Shown one piece after another: positions 1-7,922 of a DNA stretch of 64,000 nucleotides (the first letter of the stretch is position 1; every line of letters begins with the position of its first letter). Under the pieces are notes generated by a model. The model saw only the letters and a list, made by a program, of their open reading frames with translations. It made no database searches and was not told the DNA's origin. This DNA is from an uncultured Clostridia bacterium (lineage in GTDB: Bacteria; Bacillota; Clostridia; Oscillospirales; Acutalibacteraceae): positions 47,415 to 111,414 of the forward strand of contig CANRMX010000004.1 in NCBI GenBank assembly GCA_947631855.1. Reading direction: 5' to 3'. A program made the position numbers and the translations under genes.

Positions 1-930
1 GGCGCGGATTACGACATCATCATCCCCTCGGACTACATGATCTCCAAGCTGCTGAACGAAGGAATGCTGGCCGAGCTGGATTTCGACAACATCCCCAATT
101 TCAAGTATATCGATGAGAAGTTCCGCGACCCGGATTACGACCCCGGCTGCGCACACTCTGCGCCCTATACCTGGGGCGTGGTGGGGCTGTTCTACAACAC
201 GGACTACATCGATGAGGAGATCACCAGCTGGGAGGCCCTGTGGGACCCGGATTACGCCGGGAAGATCCTGATGTTCGACAATCCCCGGGACGCTTTTGCC
301 ATCGCCCAGATGCGGCTGGGACAGTCCCTGAACACCACCGATCCCGCCGACTGGCGGGCCGCCGCCGATCTGTTGAAGGAACAGAAGCCCATGGTGCAGG
401 CCTACGTCATGGACCAGATCTTCGACAAGATGGAGGCCGGGGAGGCGTGGATCGCCCCGTACTATTCCGGCGACGCCGCCCTGCTGGTGGAAAACAACGA
501 CAGCATCCAGTTCGCCATCCCCGAGGAGGGCACCAACTATTTCGTGGATGCCATCTGCATCCCCGCCACCTCCACCCACAAGCGGGAGGCGGAGGCGTAT
601 ATCAACTTCCTGCTGGACCCGGAGATCGCCGGGGCAAACATGGACTACGTGGGGTATTCCACCCCCGAATCCGCCGCCAAAGAGTACCTGGAGGAGGACG
701 TGGTGAACGACCCCCTGCGGTATCCCGATGAGGAGACGCTCAGTCGCACCGAGGTGTTTGTGAATCTCCCCGACGACGTGAGCAAGCTGGTGGACACCCT
801 GTGGGCCGAGGTGAAGATGGGCGGCCCGGGGGAGAGCGCCCTGCTGGTGGCCATTATCCTGGGCTTTTTGGCCCTGTATGTGGGCATCGTCATCTACAAG
901 CGCAGAAAGCGCAAGCGGGAGATGGCGTAG
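1..930 (+). CDS. potD: Spermidine/putrescine-type ABC transporter substrate-binding protein (5' partial)
   Basis: The reading frame is open from base 1, so the N-terminus and any lipoprotein signal lie outside the window; 309 residues are visible. The sequence resembles PotD-like extracellular solute-binding proteins: IIIPSDYM near the visible start, YTWGVVGLFYN, a SWEALWDPDYAGKI segment and FVDAICIPATSTHKREAEAYINF near the C-terminal lobe. The family captures polyamines outside the membrane and hands them to PotBC permeases. Oddly, the protein ends in a hydrophobic segment of about 20 residues (LLVAIILGFLALYVGIVIY) followed by KRRKRKRE, which looks like a C-terminal membrane anchor with a cytoplasmic positive tail. 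The upstream transporter genes or a fused permease cannot be seen. Assignment to polyamines rather than another small cation is by family resemblance only. Confidence 0.85.
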   Translation, partial: GADYDIIIPSDYMISKLLNEGMLAELDFDNIPNFKYIDEKFRDPDYDPGCAHSAPYTWGVVGLFYNTDYIDEEITSWEALWDPDYAGKILMFDNPRDAFAIAQMRLGQSLNTTDPADWRAAADLLKEQKPMVQAYVMDQIFDKMEAGEAWIAPYYSGDAALLVENNDSIQFAIPEEGTNYFVDAICIPATSTHKREAEAYINFLLDPEIAGANMDYVGYSTPESAAKEYLEEDVVNDPLRYPDEETLSRTEVFVNLPDDVSKLVDTLWAEVKMGGPGESALLVAIILGFLALYVGIVIYKRRKRKREMA

Positions 931-945
931 CCCGCCCGCGCCTCA

Positions 946-977
946 AAAGCCCCTTCCGCAATCGCGGAAGGGGCTTT
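946..977 (+). terminator. Intrinsic terminator after potD
   Basis: A perfect 14-bp inverted repeat (946-959 with 964-977, loop AATC) begins 15 bases after the potD stop and ends in CTTTCTG. The T-run is short, but the position and stem strength fit termination of the potD operon. Confidence 0.7.
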
Positions 978-1046
978 CTGCGTACACGCAGCGGACCGGG
1001 CCGCAGGCCCGGTCGTGAGGCGCGGGGCTGTCGGCAAGCAACTGCC

Positions 1047-1086
1047 CAAAAACAAAAAGGGACTCCCCCGGTCAGGAAGTCCCTTT
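1047..1086 (-). terminator. Intrinsic terminator ending the minus-strand series
   Basis: A 9-bp stem (1056-1064 with 1078-1086) lies just beyond the stop of the minus-strand gene at 1098. Read on the minus strand it is followed by a T-rich run (complement of AAAAACAAAAA), the normal form of a Rho-independent terminator. Confidence 0.75.
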
Positions 1087-1097
1087 CGTCTATGCGG

Positions 1098-1340
1098 TCA
1101 GTTGTCTTTCTTCACGAATTCTACGGCCAGGATCGCCAGCCCCAGCACAAGCAGCAGAATGCCTGCCACCAGCGGGACGATCAGCCCCATCTCGATGATG
1201 CCGGTGAGAAGCCGCCCGGGCGGTGTAGACCATTCAGTCGCATAAGGCGGGGGCGCATTGCTCGCACCGACCAGCAGGATGACGATGGCCCAGATGGAAC
1301 CGATGAGGCTTAAAAAGCCGCCAATCAAAACACGTTTCAC
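1098..1340 (-). CDS. Small two-helix membrane protein, unknown function
   Basis: An 80-residue protein with two hydrophobic segments: about residues 4-25 (VLIGGFLSLIGSIWAIVILL) and 48-72 (IIEMGLIVPLVAGILLLVLGL), joined by a polar loop rich in proline. It ends in VKKDN. The start codon is GTG at 1340, preceded by an AAGGAGG-like ribosome site. I do not recognise the family. It is the last gene of a minus-strand series and sits 27 bases after another small membrane protein whose tail (FFKKDEA) resembles this one's EFVKKDN, so the two may be related or work together. Confidence 0.55.
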   Translation of the reverse strand: MKRVLIGGFLSLIGSIWAIVILLVGASNAPPPYATEWSTPPGRLLTGIIEMGLIVPLVAGILLLVLGLAILAVEFVKKDN

Positions 1341-1367
1341 AGAGAATACCTCCTTGGTTTTTGAGGC

Positions 1368-1496
1368 TTACGCCTCGTCTTTTTTGAAGAAATCCAGCAC
1401 CAGCGCGGAGACGCCCAGCAGGGTGGTGACCCCAGCGGCCAGGCACCAGAGCAGCTTCAAAAAGGAAAACGTTTTGCCGAGCGCGGTCTGCTTCAT
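1368..1496 (-). CDS. 42-residue single-helix membrane peptide, unknown
   Basis: ATG at 1496 was chosen because AAGGAAG lies 7 bases upstream; a longer in-frame reading exists but has no such site. The product is 42 residues: a short basic N-terminus (MKQTALGKTF), one hydrophobic helix (about residues 12-36) and a charged tail FFKKDEA. No family recognised. It lies between the acyltransferase gene and the two-helix protein on the same strand and probably shares their transcript. A short ORF of this size could be spurious, but the ribosome site and clear helix support it. Confidence 0.45.
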   Translation of the reverse strand: MKQTALGKTFSFLKLLWCLAAGVTTLLGVSALVLDFFKKDEA

Positions 1497-1542
1497 GGGG
1501 ACACTTCCTTTCGTTTTTCGTGTACTTTGAGGCGCGGGGAAG

Positions 1543-2448
1543 TCAGCGCCGGGTGCGCAGGCGCTGCCCATCGAAGCAGAGGATGCCGAAGCCCTCGCCG
1601 GTCTTGCCGCCGGAGAGCAGATAGCGCTTCACCGCCCGCTGCATGGAGGTGCGTTCCGGCAGCTCCGCTGCGGGCTTTTGGGCGTCCGCGCCGAAAAGCC
1701 GCCAGCCGTCGGCGAATTCTTCCTCCTCCCGATGGGAGATCACGTCAAAATCCCGCTGGAAATCCAGAATATTCCCGGGAGAAAGCACCTCCTGCCAGGC
1801 GGGCAGCAGCAGCCAGGAATCACACACGCACCACAGCGGGCCGCCGCCCAGGGTGGGCTGAAAGAAATCGTATGCCTTCTTGTAGCTGTTGAGCCGGGCG
1901 GCAGCGTCGAAGGGCTCGCCGCTGGAGGGAATGTGGATGCTCTTCACCGGGTCGCCGGGCTCGAGGCGCAGGCCATCGATCCCATAGGGCTTGCCGTGGT
2001 ACACGTCGTTTTCAAATTCCAGCCGGCCCAGCTTCACGATGTCGCAGCGGTAGAAGATGGGGTACCAGAAGGCCACGAAATTGCCCCAGACGCCCTGCAC
2101 TTCCTTGCATTCCAGCACCTTGTATCTGAGGTCGCAGAAGGTGTCCCAGAAGACTTCCTTCGGCACGCCCTTCCTGAGATAATCGGCCTTGGCCCGTTCG
2201 CCCGCCAGGGCCAGGAACAGCCCCCACACGGTGTACACGTGGACGCCGGAAGCCTTGGCCATGGCCTCGATCTTCGGGCCCAGCGGCTCCATATCGAAGC
2301 GGTCCGTGTAAAAGTCTTCGATGGCCTTTTCCATCTGCGGGCCCTGCCCGGCGGATTCCAATCCCGCCAGCCCCGCGCGGTAGCTTGCCCGGGCCTCCTC
2401 GGGAAAGCCGGTCTTTGCCATGAGCAGGTCTAAAAATTCTCGGTTCAT
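1543..2448 (-). CDS. GNAT-like acyltransferase domain protein (NAT_N/GNAT_C type)
   Basis: A protein of 301 residues resembling the Firmicute acyltransferase-domain family that carries an N-terminal helical NAT_N region and a C-terminal GNAT-like region. Features supporting this are the helical first third, VWGNFVAFWYPIFY in the middle and KSIHIPSSGEPFD in the second half. The substrate is unknown. ATG at 2448 is preferred because AAAGGAG lies 11 bases upstream; the in-frame GTG at 2460 would directly abut that site. The gene follows a truncated VOC gene by 8 bases, so the pair is probably co-translated in the dtd operon. Family assignment is from memory of the fold family and should be treated as moderate. 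Confidence 0.6.
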   Translation of the reverse strand: MNREFLDLLMAKTGFPEEARASYRAGLAGLESAGQGPQMEKAIEDFYTDRFDMEPLGPKIEAMAKASGVHVYTVWGLFLALAGERAKADYLRKGVPKEVFWDTFCDLRYKVLECKEVQGVWGNFVAFWYPIFYRCDIVKLGRLEFENDVYHGKPYGIDGLRLEPGDPVKSIHIPSSGEPFDAAARLNSYKKAYDFFQPTLGGGPLWCVCDSWLLLPAWQEVLSPGNILDFQRDFDVISHREEEEFADGWRLFGADAQKPAAELPERTSMQRAVKRYLLSGGKTGEGFGILCFDGQRLRTRR

Positions 2449-2456
2449 CTTGTCTT

Positions 2457-2627
2457 TCACTCCTTTAGTTCGGTTTCGTGGGGAAAACTTCTCAAAAAGA
2501 CCAGGTTGCCAGCCGGGTCGTCGCTGTGACCGTCCACCCCCAGCAGCGCTCTGTAAAAATCTGCCAGCCGCGGAACGTCATCGGTCAGCAGGCAGACTTC
2601 GCCCAGCCGGATGTTCCCTTCGGTCAT
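2457..2627 (-). CDS. Truncated VOC/glyoxalase-like protein (56 residues)
   Basis: This 56-residue ORF starts at ATG 2627, overlapping the dtd stop as ATGA, and stops at TGA 2457. The sequence [20 protein letters not shown], then RALLG and NLVFLRSF, is the typical opening beta-alpha-beta of a VOC (glyoxalase/bleomycin-resistance) domain. VOC domains need about 110-130 residues and two such modules, so only the first half-module is present. The stop codon is followed at once by the acyltransferase start, with no remnant of the missing half. It could be a decayed gene or a mini-domain kept for translational coupling. Confidence 0.6.
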   Translation of the reverse strand: MTEGNIRLGEVCLLTDDVPRLADFYRALLGVDGHSDDPAGNLVFLRSFPHETELKE

Positions 2628-3079
2628 TTGCCCATTACCTCCGTATCCAGAATGATGGTCACCGGGCCGTCGTTGTGCACGTCCACGTCCATGTGGGCGC
2701 CGAATTCTCCCGTCTCCACCCGGTGGGGGCCTAGGGATTGGAGGCGGCGGACAAAGACTTCATAGAGGGCACGGGCTTCGTCGGGCGGGGCGGCCCGATC
2801 AAACGAGGGACGGCGGCCCTTTTTGCAGTCGGTGGAAAGGGTGAAATTGGACACCGCCAGCACCTCTCCGCCCACGTCCAGCAGCGAGCGGTTCATCTTC
2901 CCGGCCTCGTCGGAGAAGATACGCAGCCCCGCGATCTTTTCCGCCAGGAATTCAGCCTGCGGTTCCGCGTCGCCCCGCAGCACCCCCAGAAAGACCACCA
3001 GCCCCGGCCCGATGGCCCGCACCTCGCCGTGGTCGATGGTGATCTCCGCCCCGTGCACCCGTTGGACGATGGCTCGCAT
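2624..3079 (-). CDS. dtd: D-aminoacyl-tRNA deacylase
   Basis: A full-length (151 residues) DTD protein, which removes D-amino acids (and misloaded glycine) from tRNA in the cytoplasm. It starts MRAIVQRV as usual for the family, carries [17 protein letters not shown], corresponding to the SQ-x-TL active-site motif (here Asn replaces Gln), and NDGPVTI near the end, the Gly-cisPro motif that gives chiral rejection. GGGAGGGAG precedes the ATG. It lies 12 bases after the histidine phosphatase gene and overlaps the next gene by four bases, so it is inside an operon. In many Firmicutes dtd follows relA; that is not the case here. Confidence 0.95.
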   Translation of the reverse strand: MRAIVQRVHGAEITIDHGEVRAIGPGLVVFLGVLRGDAEPQAEFLAEKIAGLRIFSDEAGKMNRSLLDVGGEVLAVSNFTLSTDCKKGRRPSFDRAAPPDEARALYEVFVRRLQSLGPHRVETGEFGAHMDVDVHNDGPVTIILDTEVMGK

Positions 3080-3091
3080 TGCGCTCCCTCC

Positions 3092-3811
3092 CTAAAACCG
3101 GATCGTGTTGTTGTAATAGGCGGGCAGCCCCTCCCGGTAGAGATGACCGTCCCCGGAGAGCATCAGCACCTTGGGCAGCACCCAGCCGTTGGCGGCGGTG
3201 CGGAATTCGATCACCGTCATGCCGGAGTGGGTCATGTCGAAATGGGTGCAGAACTGGGGATAGGGGATATCCAGCACGCTGCTGAGGAAGCTCATCCCAA
3301 AGCCCTGATGGGCAAACAGCGCCACCCGCTCCTCTGTGGGGGATTCCGCCCGGTACAGGCGGCGGGCCCGGTCGTGGGCATAGCCCAGAGATTGCAGGAA
3401 AGCGTCCGTCTCCCGGTCGACCCGTTCCACGCCCTCCTTGAAGCGGTACCCCGCAAAATCGGGATGCTCGTACCAGCGGTCGCCCAGGGAGACGATCTCC
3501 CGGGACACAAAGCGCTGGGTCATGGCATCCTGCGCAAAGGCCCAGGTGTAGCTGCCGTCCTCTCCGGGGATGGCGAAATCCCGCCAGGCGTGCATCTCGT
3601 TGCAGAAGTCCAGCAGTTGGATTTCCTTTTTCGTGAGCTCCGCGGTGGGCTGGGCCGTCTGGATCGCCCGGGTGGAGGTGGAGGCGAAGATCCTGTCCAC
3701 CCCGAAAAGCGCCAGCCGCTTGCCCATGGCCTCGGCCTGTCGGCGGCCCAGAGGCGTCAGGGCGTCGGGATCGTAGGTGGGGTCGCCGTGGCGAATGTAA
3801 AACAAAAGCAT
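3092..3811 (-). CDS. Histidine phosphatase family protein
   Basis: A phosphoglycerate-mutase-like histidine phosphatase. The catalytic RHG occurs at the start (LLFYIRHGDPTYD), with ALTPLGRRQAEAMGKRL following and a later FAHQGFGMSF, which occupies the usual second-histidine position. ATG 3811 is preferred over 3826 because GGGAGAG lies 6 bases before it; this gives 239 residues. The family acts through a phosphohistidine intermediate on diverse phosphorylated metabolites, and the substrate cannot be told from sequence. It lies upstream of dtd by 12 bases and downstream of kbl by about 60, so it may be read with either. Confidence 0.85.
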   Translation of the reverse strand: MLLFYIRHGDPTYDPDALTPLGRRQAEAMGKRLALFGVDRIFASTSTRAIQTAQPTAELTKKEIQLLDFCNEMHAWRDFAIPGEDGSYTWAFAQDAMTQRFVSREIVSLGDRWYEHPDFAGYRFKEGVERVDRETDAFLQSLGYAHDRARRLYRAESPTEERVALFAHQGFGMSFLSSVLDIPYPQFCTHFDMTHSGMTVIEFRTAANGWVLPKVLMLSGDGHLYREGLPAYYNNTIRF

Positions 3812-3871
3812 GATTTTCTCTCCCATGAAGCAAAGGCCCTCCCGAGGATCCCCGGGAGAGCGCGATTTTGT

Positions 3872-5062
3872 TTATTTGAGGCCCATCTCGTCCCGGACCT
3901 GCTTGAAGCATTCCACGGCGAAATCCAGATCCTCGATGCTGTGGGCGGCGGACACCTGGGTGCGCACCCGGGCTTTTCCTTTGGGCACCACGGGATAGCA
4001 GAAGCCCACCACGTAGACGCCCTTCTCCAGCATGCGGGCGGCGAATTCCTGGGCCACCTTGGCGTCGTAGAGCATCACCGGCACGATGGGGTGGGTGCTT
4101 TCGGGTACATCGAACCCGGCCTCCTTCAGCGCGGCGCGGAAGTGGGCGGTGTTCTGCTCCAGCTTATCCCGCAGGGCGGTGGATTCGGACAGGATATCCA
4201 GCACCCGGATGGCCGACGCCGTGATGGACGGCGCCAGGGTGTTGGAGAACAGATAGGGCCGGCTCCGCTGGCGCAGCAGATCCACGATCTCCTGGCAGGC
4301 GGCGGTGTAGCCGCCGGAAGCCCCGCCCAGGGCCTTGCCCAGGGTGCCGGTGACGATGTCCACCCGGTCGGTGACGCCCCAATATTCCGGGGTGCCCCGG
4401 CCGGTCTTGCCCACGAAGCCCGCCGCATGGCTGTCGTCCACCATCACCAGCGCGTCGAATTCCTCCGCCAGATCGCAGATGGCCGGCAGGTTGGCGATGT
4501 AGCCGTCCATGGAGAAGACCCCGTCGGTGGCGATCATCTTGGTGCGGCAGCCCGCCGCCTGGGCGGCCTCCAGCTGGGCGCGGAGATCGGCCATGTCGTT
4601 GTTCTTGTAGCGGAACCGCTTGGCCTTGCACAGGCGGATGCCGTCGATGATGCTGGCGTGATTCAGCTCGTCGGAGATCACCGCGTCCTCCGGCCCCAGC
4701 AGCGTTTCAAACAGCCCGCCGTTGGCGTCGTAGCAGGAGGAATAGAGGATGGTGTCCTCCTTGCCCAGGAATTCCGACAGCTTCTTTTCCAGCGTGATGT
4801 GCTGCTCCTGGGTGCCGCAGATGAATCGCACCGAGGACAGGCCGTAGCCCCATTGGTCGAAGCTCTCTTTGGCGGCCTGGATGAGCCGGGGATCGTCGGC
4901 CAGGCCCAGGTAGTTGTTTGCGCACATATTCAGGACGCCCCGGGCCTGGGTGGTGCTGATGCGGGCGGACTGGGGCGTGGTGATGTGCCGCTCGTGCTTA
5001 TAGGTGCCGTCCGCCTCGATGGCGGCCAGCTCCTGGCGGTAGCGTTCAATGGCTGTTTTCAT
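3872..5062 (-). CDS. kbl: Glycine C-acetyltransferase (2-amino-3-ketobutyrate CoA ligase)
   Basis: A PLP-dependent alpha-oxoamine synthase of 396 residues. It cleaves 2-amino-3-ketobutyrate with CoA to glycine and acetyl-CoA. The PLP-binding lysine is in [10 protein letters not shown] (about K243), preceded by the cofactor-contacting VDDSHAAG (about 208-215) and [22 protein letters not shown] near residue 49 is typical of the family. ATG 5062 is chosen because GGAGGAAA lies just upstream, whereas the earlier in-frame start has no site. Tdh, the enzyme making its substrate, is the next gene upstream on the same strand, about 200 bases away across a hairpin, so the two form a threonine-to-glycine route. 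Confidence 0.93.
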   Translation of the reverse strand: MKTAIERYRQELAAIEADGTYKHERHITTPQSARISTTQARGVLNMCANNYLGLADDPRLIQAAKESFDQWGYGLSSVRFICGTQEQHITLEKKLSEFLGKEDTILYSSCYDANGGLFETLLGPEDAVISDELNHASIIDGIRLCKAKRFRYKNNDMADLRAQLEAAQAAGCRTKMIATDGVFSMDGYIANLPAICDLAEEFDALVMVDDSHAAGFVGKTGRGTPEYWGVTDRVDIVTGTLGKALGGASGGYTAACQEIVDLLRQRSRPYLFSNTLAPSITASAIRVLDILSESTALRDKLEQNTAHFRAALKEAGFDVPESTHPIVPVMLYDAKVAQEFAARMLEKGVYVVGFCYPVVPKGKARVRTQVSAAHSIEDLDFAVECFKQVRDEMGLK

Positions 5063-5259
5063 GGCAGTTTCCTCCTCTATTGGCTTCAAACTTTTTCGTG
5101 AAAAAGTTTGACAAAAAGCTTTCCTTGGCTTACGGGCAGTAAGATAGATGCGAAAGGCTGCGGGTGTATCCCACTCAAATTAAACTGAAAGTGGGCTTGC
5201 CCGATTCGAGCTTTTTCCTTGGCTTACGGGCAGTGGGATGGATGCAAAGCACTGTGGGC
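5063..5259 (-). repeat. Intergenic spacer with hairpin and direct repeat between tdh and kbl
   Basis: This 197-base spacer holds a perfect 11-bp inverted repeat at 5087-5097/5100-5110 (CAAACTTTTTC and its complement, loop GT) and two imperfect copies of AGCTTTCCTTGGCTTACGGGCAGT about 95 bases apart (near 5119 and 5210). The hairpin with its flank recurs in inverted orientation at 25265-25298. It may partly terminate tdh transcription or process the tdh-kbl message. No ORF was seen. Confidence 0.6.
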
Positions 5260-6300
5260 TCAGTCCATCCAATTCAAGATGACCTTGCCTGCGTTGCCGG
5301 AGTTCATGGCGGCGAAGCCCTCCTCAAACCGGGTGTAGGGCAGGCGGTGGGTGATGATGGGGGAGAGGTCCAATCCGCCCTCCACCATGGCCATCATCTT
5401 GTACCAGGTCTCGTACATCTTCCGGCCGTAGATGCCCTGCAGGCACAGCCCCTTGAAGATGATCTGATTCCAGTCGATATCCGCGCCGGGCTGCTGGATG
5501 CCCAGCAGGGCGATCTTGCCGCCGTTGCGCATATTGGCGATCATGCTCTGCAGGGCCTTGTCGCTGCCGCTCATCTCCATGCCCACGTCGAAGCCCTCCA
5601 CCATGTGGGCCGGGCCCAGCACATCCTCCAGCCGCTGCCGGGTGATGTTCACGGTGTGGGTGGCGCCCATCTTTTCGCACAGCTCCAGCCGGTAATCGTT
5701 CATATCGGTGACCACCACCGAGCGCGCGCCGTTCTTGCGGGCAATGGCCGCGGCCATCATGCCGATGGGCCCGGCCCCGGTGATCAGCACGTCCTCGCCC
5801 ACCACGTCGAACATCAGCGCGGTGTGGGTGGCGTTGCCGAAGGCATCAAAGAAGGAAACGATGTCCTCGTCGATGCCGTCATTGATGGGGATCACATTGG
5901 TGGCGGGGATCACGATATATTCGGCGAAGGCCCCGTTCCGGTTGACCCCCACGCCCTTGGTATCCTTGCACCACTGGCCGTTGCCCGCCCGGCAGTTCCG
6001 GCAGTGGCCGCAGACGATGTGCCCTTCGCCGGACACCCGCTGGCCCGGGTGGTAGGCGGTGACGCCCTCGCCCAGGGCATCGATCTCGCCCACATATTCG
6101 TGGCCGATCACCAGCGGAGGCTTCACGTTCTGCTGGCTCCAGGGGTCCCAATTGTAGATATGGACATCCGTGCCGCAAATGGCGGTCTTGTGGATCTTGA
6201 TGCGTACCTCGCCCATGCCCGGCTCGGGCACCGGCACCTGCTTCAGCGTCAGCCCCTTGCCAGGGGCCTCCTTCACCAGCGCGTCCATCATGCGTGGCAT
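5260..6300 (-). CDS. tdh: L-threonine 3-dehydrogenase, zinc-dependent
   Basis: A zinc-dependent medium-chain dehydrogenase of 346 residues converting L-threonine and NAD to 2-amino-3-ketobutyrate. Visible are the catalytic-zinc [13 protein letters not shown] and GHEYVGEI, the structural-zinc cysteines in [15 protein letters not shown], and the Rossmann motif [12 protein letters not shown]. The YNWDPWSQ segment is characteristic of Tdh rather than sorbitol dehydrogenase. ATG 6300 is chosen because GAGGAAG lies 9 bases upstream. A good promoter is found 40-65 bases upstream. Its product feeds Kbl, encoded downstream. Confidence 0.95.
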   Translation of the reverse strand: MPRMMDALVKEAPGKGLTLKQVPVPEPGMGEVRIKIHKTAICGTDVHIYNWDPWSQQNVKPPLVIGHEYVGEIDALGEGVTAYHPGQRVSGEGHIVCGHCRNCRAGNGQWCKDTKGVGVNRNGAFAEYIVIPATNVIPINDGIDEDIVSFFDAFGNATHTALMFDVVGEDVLITGAGPIGMMAAAIARKNGARSVVVTDMNDYRLELCEKMGATHTVNITRQRLEDVLGPAHMVEGFDVGMEMSGSDKALQSMIANMRNGGKIALLGIQQPGADIDWNQIIFKGLCLQGIYGRKMYETWYKMMAMVEGGLDLSPIITHRLPYTRFEEGFAAMNSGNAGKVILNWMD

Positions 6301-6336
6301 AGTTTTACACTTCCTCGCCCATTGATTTGTACCTCC

Positions 6337-6365
6337 AGTGTAGCACGATTCCCCGGCATTTTCAA
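6337..6365 (-). promoter_or_regulatory. tdh promoter
   Basis: Minus-strand TTGAAA (6360-6365) and TACACT (6337-6342) are separated by exactly 17 bases and lie 36 bases upstream of the tdh start codon. Confidence 0.7.
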
Positions 6366-6380
6366 GCCTCACTTCGCGCC

Positions 6381-6423
6381 GAAAACAAAAAGCTCCGCAC
6401 CGCCCGCAGACGGTGGGAGCTTT
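6381..6423 (-). terminator. Terminator of the ECF S-component gene
   Basis: An interrupted stem (AAAGCTCC-G-CACCG with CGGTG-GGAGCTTT) followed on the minus strand by TTTTTGTTTT, 22 bases after the stop of the upstream gene. It isolates tdh from the ECF gene. Confidence 0.75.
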
Positions 6424-6445
6424 CAGGGGTTGTTTGTGATCTGGA

Positions 6446-7000
6446 TCACGCCGCCGCCTTGGGGGCGTCTGGGATGAGCCCCGCCTTTTGCAGGGCAAGG
6501 ACGATGAGGGGCACCAGCACGATGTGCACGATGATCCCGGGGATGGAGCCGGTGATGGTGCCGGAGACCCACAGCGCCAGGGAGAATTCCGTGCCGTTGA
6601 TGCCCAGCAGGATGAACCGGAAAATGCCATAGACGATCCGGCCGCCGATCATGGCGAGGATCAGGGACACATAGATGTAGAGGGGTTTTTTGGGCAGCAC
6701 CCGGTAGAGGATACCGGTGAGCACGCCGTAGGCCGCAAGCTCAAAGGCCATGGAGAGGCCGGTGGGCATGATGGGCGGCATCCCGAACATGGCGCTGCGC
6801 AGCAGGGGCGCGACGAACCCGACCACCAGCCCGTAGGGCCAGCCGCACAGGAAACCGCACAGCAGCACCGGGATGTGCATGGGGCTGAGCATGGCGCCGA
6901 TGGTGGGGATCTGCCCGGTGAAGAAGGGCAGGATGATACACAGCGCCAGGCACAGCGCCGCGTAGGTCAGACGGAGGTAGGACTTCTTTGCTTGATTCAT
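6446..7000 (-). CDS. ECF transporter S component, substrate unassigned
   Basis: A 184-residue integral membrane protein with about six hydrophobic segments, matching S (substrate-capture) components of energy-coupling-factor vitamin transporters. Typical are an early [33 protein letters not shown] and the closing [14 protein letters not shown] components dock onto a shared EcfA/EcfT module, which is not encoded here. ATG 7000 is preferred: the ribosome site GAAAGGA lies 9 bases before it and would be inside the coding part if translation began at 7024, which abuts the terminator U-run. A consensus promoter, a leader of about 150 bases and an attenuator precede the gene, suggesting control by its vitamin or metabolite. 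The substrate cannot be named from sequence. Confidence 0.85.
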   Translation of the reverse strand: MNQAKKSYLRLTYAALCLALCIILPFFTGQIPTIGAMLSPMHIPVLLCGFLCGWPYGLVVGFVAPLLRSAMFGMPPIMPTGLSMAFELAAYGVLTGILYRVLPKKPLYIYVSLILAMIGGRIVYGIFRFILLGINGTEFSLALWVSGTITGSIPGIIVHIVLVPLIVLALQKAGLIPDAPKAAA

Positions 7001-7023
7001 GGGGATCATCCTTTCTTTTTTCA

Positions 7024-7061
7024 TAAAAACAGCGCTGCCTCCCCTGCGGGGGAAACAGCGC
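7024..7061 (-). terminator. Attenuator hairpin in the ECF-gene leader
   Basis: On the minus strand GGCGCTGTTTCCCCC pairs with GGGGAGGCAGCGC (outer GCGCTG/CAGCGC at 7032-7037 and 7056-7061) and is followed by GTTTTTA. It ends right where the ECF coding region begins, so readthrough of this terminator must be required for expression. Confidence 0.75.
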
Positions 7062-7156
7062 CTTCATGACACGGTTGAATGATATGGAACGGACAACAGC
7101 CCTTTGTGGGCATATGGGAACTTCTGCTCCCGGGTGCGGCTTCGTGCCGCGAGGAT
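7062..7156 (-). promoter_or_regulatory. Structured 5' leader, candidate riboswitch of the ECF gene
   Basis: Between the promoter and the attenuator lie about 95 transcribed bases that can form CGGCACGAAGCCG, GGGAGCAGAAGTTCCC and GCCCACAAAGGGC hairpins in series. This layout (small aptamer-like domain, then terminator, then vitamin transporter) is that of a riboswitch. It lacks the TPP, FMN, cobalamin, THF and preQ1-I signatures I know. Class therefore unassigned. Confidence 0.5.
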
Positions 7157-7185
7157 AGTATAGCAGATGCGGGAGAAAATGTCAA
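7157..7185 (-). promoter_or_regulatory. Promoter of ECF S-component gene
   Basis: Minus-strand TTGACA (7180-7185), a 17-base spacer and TATACT (7157-7162) form a near-consensus sigma-A promoter about 155 bases upstream of the gene. Confidence 0.85.
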
Positions 7186-7234
7186 GCCCGGGCGGGGGAT
7201 TTTCATGGCTTCCGCGGCATTTCCGATTTTACCC

Positions 7235-7262
7235 TTGACGAAGCGGATTTTTCAGGTATCAT
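7235..7262 (+). promoter_or_regulatory. Promoter of the DUF1349 gene
   Basis: TTGACG (7235-7240) and TATCAT (7257-7262) are 16 bases apart and lie about 40 bases before the DUF1349 start codon. Confidence 0.55.
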
Positions 7263-7302
7263 ATAAGAGGACGGACAAATCAAAAGCGAAAGGAACAGAA
7301 GT

Positions 7303-7908
7303 ATGTTTGACGTGAAAGCATTGCAGTGGACCCGAGAGCCCCTGGACTATTCCATCGAGGAGGGGCGGATCGAGATCGTCACCAAACCCCACACCGACCT
7401 GTGGCAGCGGACTTATTACCACTTCCGCAACGACAACGCGCCGGTTTTGCAGCTGCGCACGAAGGAGAAGTTTTTCTCCTTTGTGGTGAAGACGGAATTC
7501 GAGAGCAAGCACCGCTTCGACCAGTGCGGCGTGGTGGCCTATCTGGACAGCGAGAACTGGCTCAAGGGCTCCATCGAATATGAAAACGAGACGTTCCAGC
7601 ACCTGGGCAGCGTGGTGACGAACCACGGCTATTCCGATTGGGCTACCACCGCCATCGACGCTGCGGTGAAGTCCATGTGGTACCGGCTGAGCCGCCGGGA
7701 GGACGATTTCTGCATCGAGTGCTCCCAGGACGGCGAGACCTTCTCCCAGATGCGGGTGTGCCACCTGTGGGAGGGTGCAGACGAGATCGCCTTCGGTGTC
7801 TATGCGTGCAGCCCAGAGGCGTCGTCCTTCAAGGCGACCTTCACCCACATGGACGTGACCGAGTGCAAATGGCTTGCCCACAACGGCCAGCAGCCGGACG
7901 AGGCATAA
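7303..7908 (+). CDS. DUF1349 domain-containing protein
   Basis: A 201-residue protein of the DUF1349 family, whose members adopt a concanavalin-like beta sandwich. Supporting segments are HTDLWQRTYYHF near residue 30, FECKHRFDQCGVV-like sequence near 66-75 (here ESKHRFDQCGVVAYLD), WLKGSIEYEN, and a C-terminal EIAFGVYACSPEASSFKATF typical of the family. No signal peptide is seen, so it is probably cytoplasmic. Biochemical role is unknown; carbohydrate binding is often suggested for the fold. AAAGGA lies upstream of the ATG. The next gene starts 14 bases downstream, so the two probably share a transcript. Confidence 0.85.
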   Translation: MFDVKALQWTREPLDYSIEEGRIEIVTKPHTDLWQRTYYHFRNDNAPVLQLRTKEKFFSFVVKTEFESKHRFDQCGVVAYLDSENWLKGSIEYENETFQHLGSVVTNHGYSDWATTAIDAAVKSMWYRLSRREDDFCIECSQDGETFSQMRVCHLWEGADEIAFGVYACSPEASSFKATFTHMDVTECKWLAHNGQQPDEA

Positions 7909-7922
7909 AAGAGGCGCGTGGC

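Noticed and set aside
3839..3866. Terminator after kbl (CTCCCG/CGGGAG hairpin)
   Set aside because: Short stem with a long loop and no clear T-run on the minus strand; left uncalled.
2738..5101. Long plus-strand open frame opposite dtd, phosphatase and kbl
   Set aside because: Entirely antisense to three clear genes; composition (Gly/His/Gln/Ala-rich) is that of a GC-rich shadow.
7062..7156. TPP, FMN, THF, cobalamin or preQ1-I riboswitch
   Set aside because: Their conserved core sequences were not found in the leader by eye, so no class is named.
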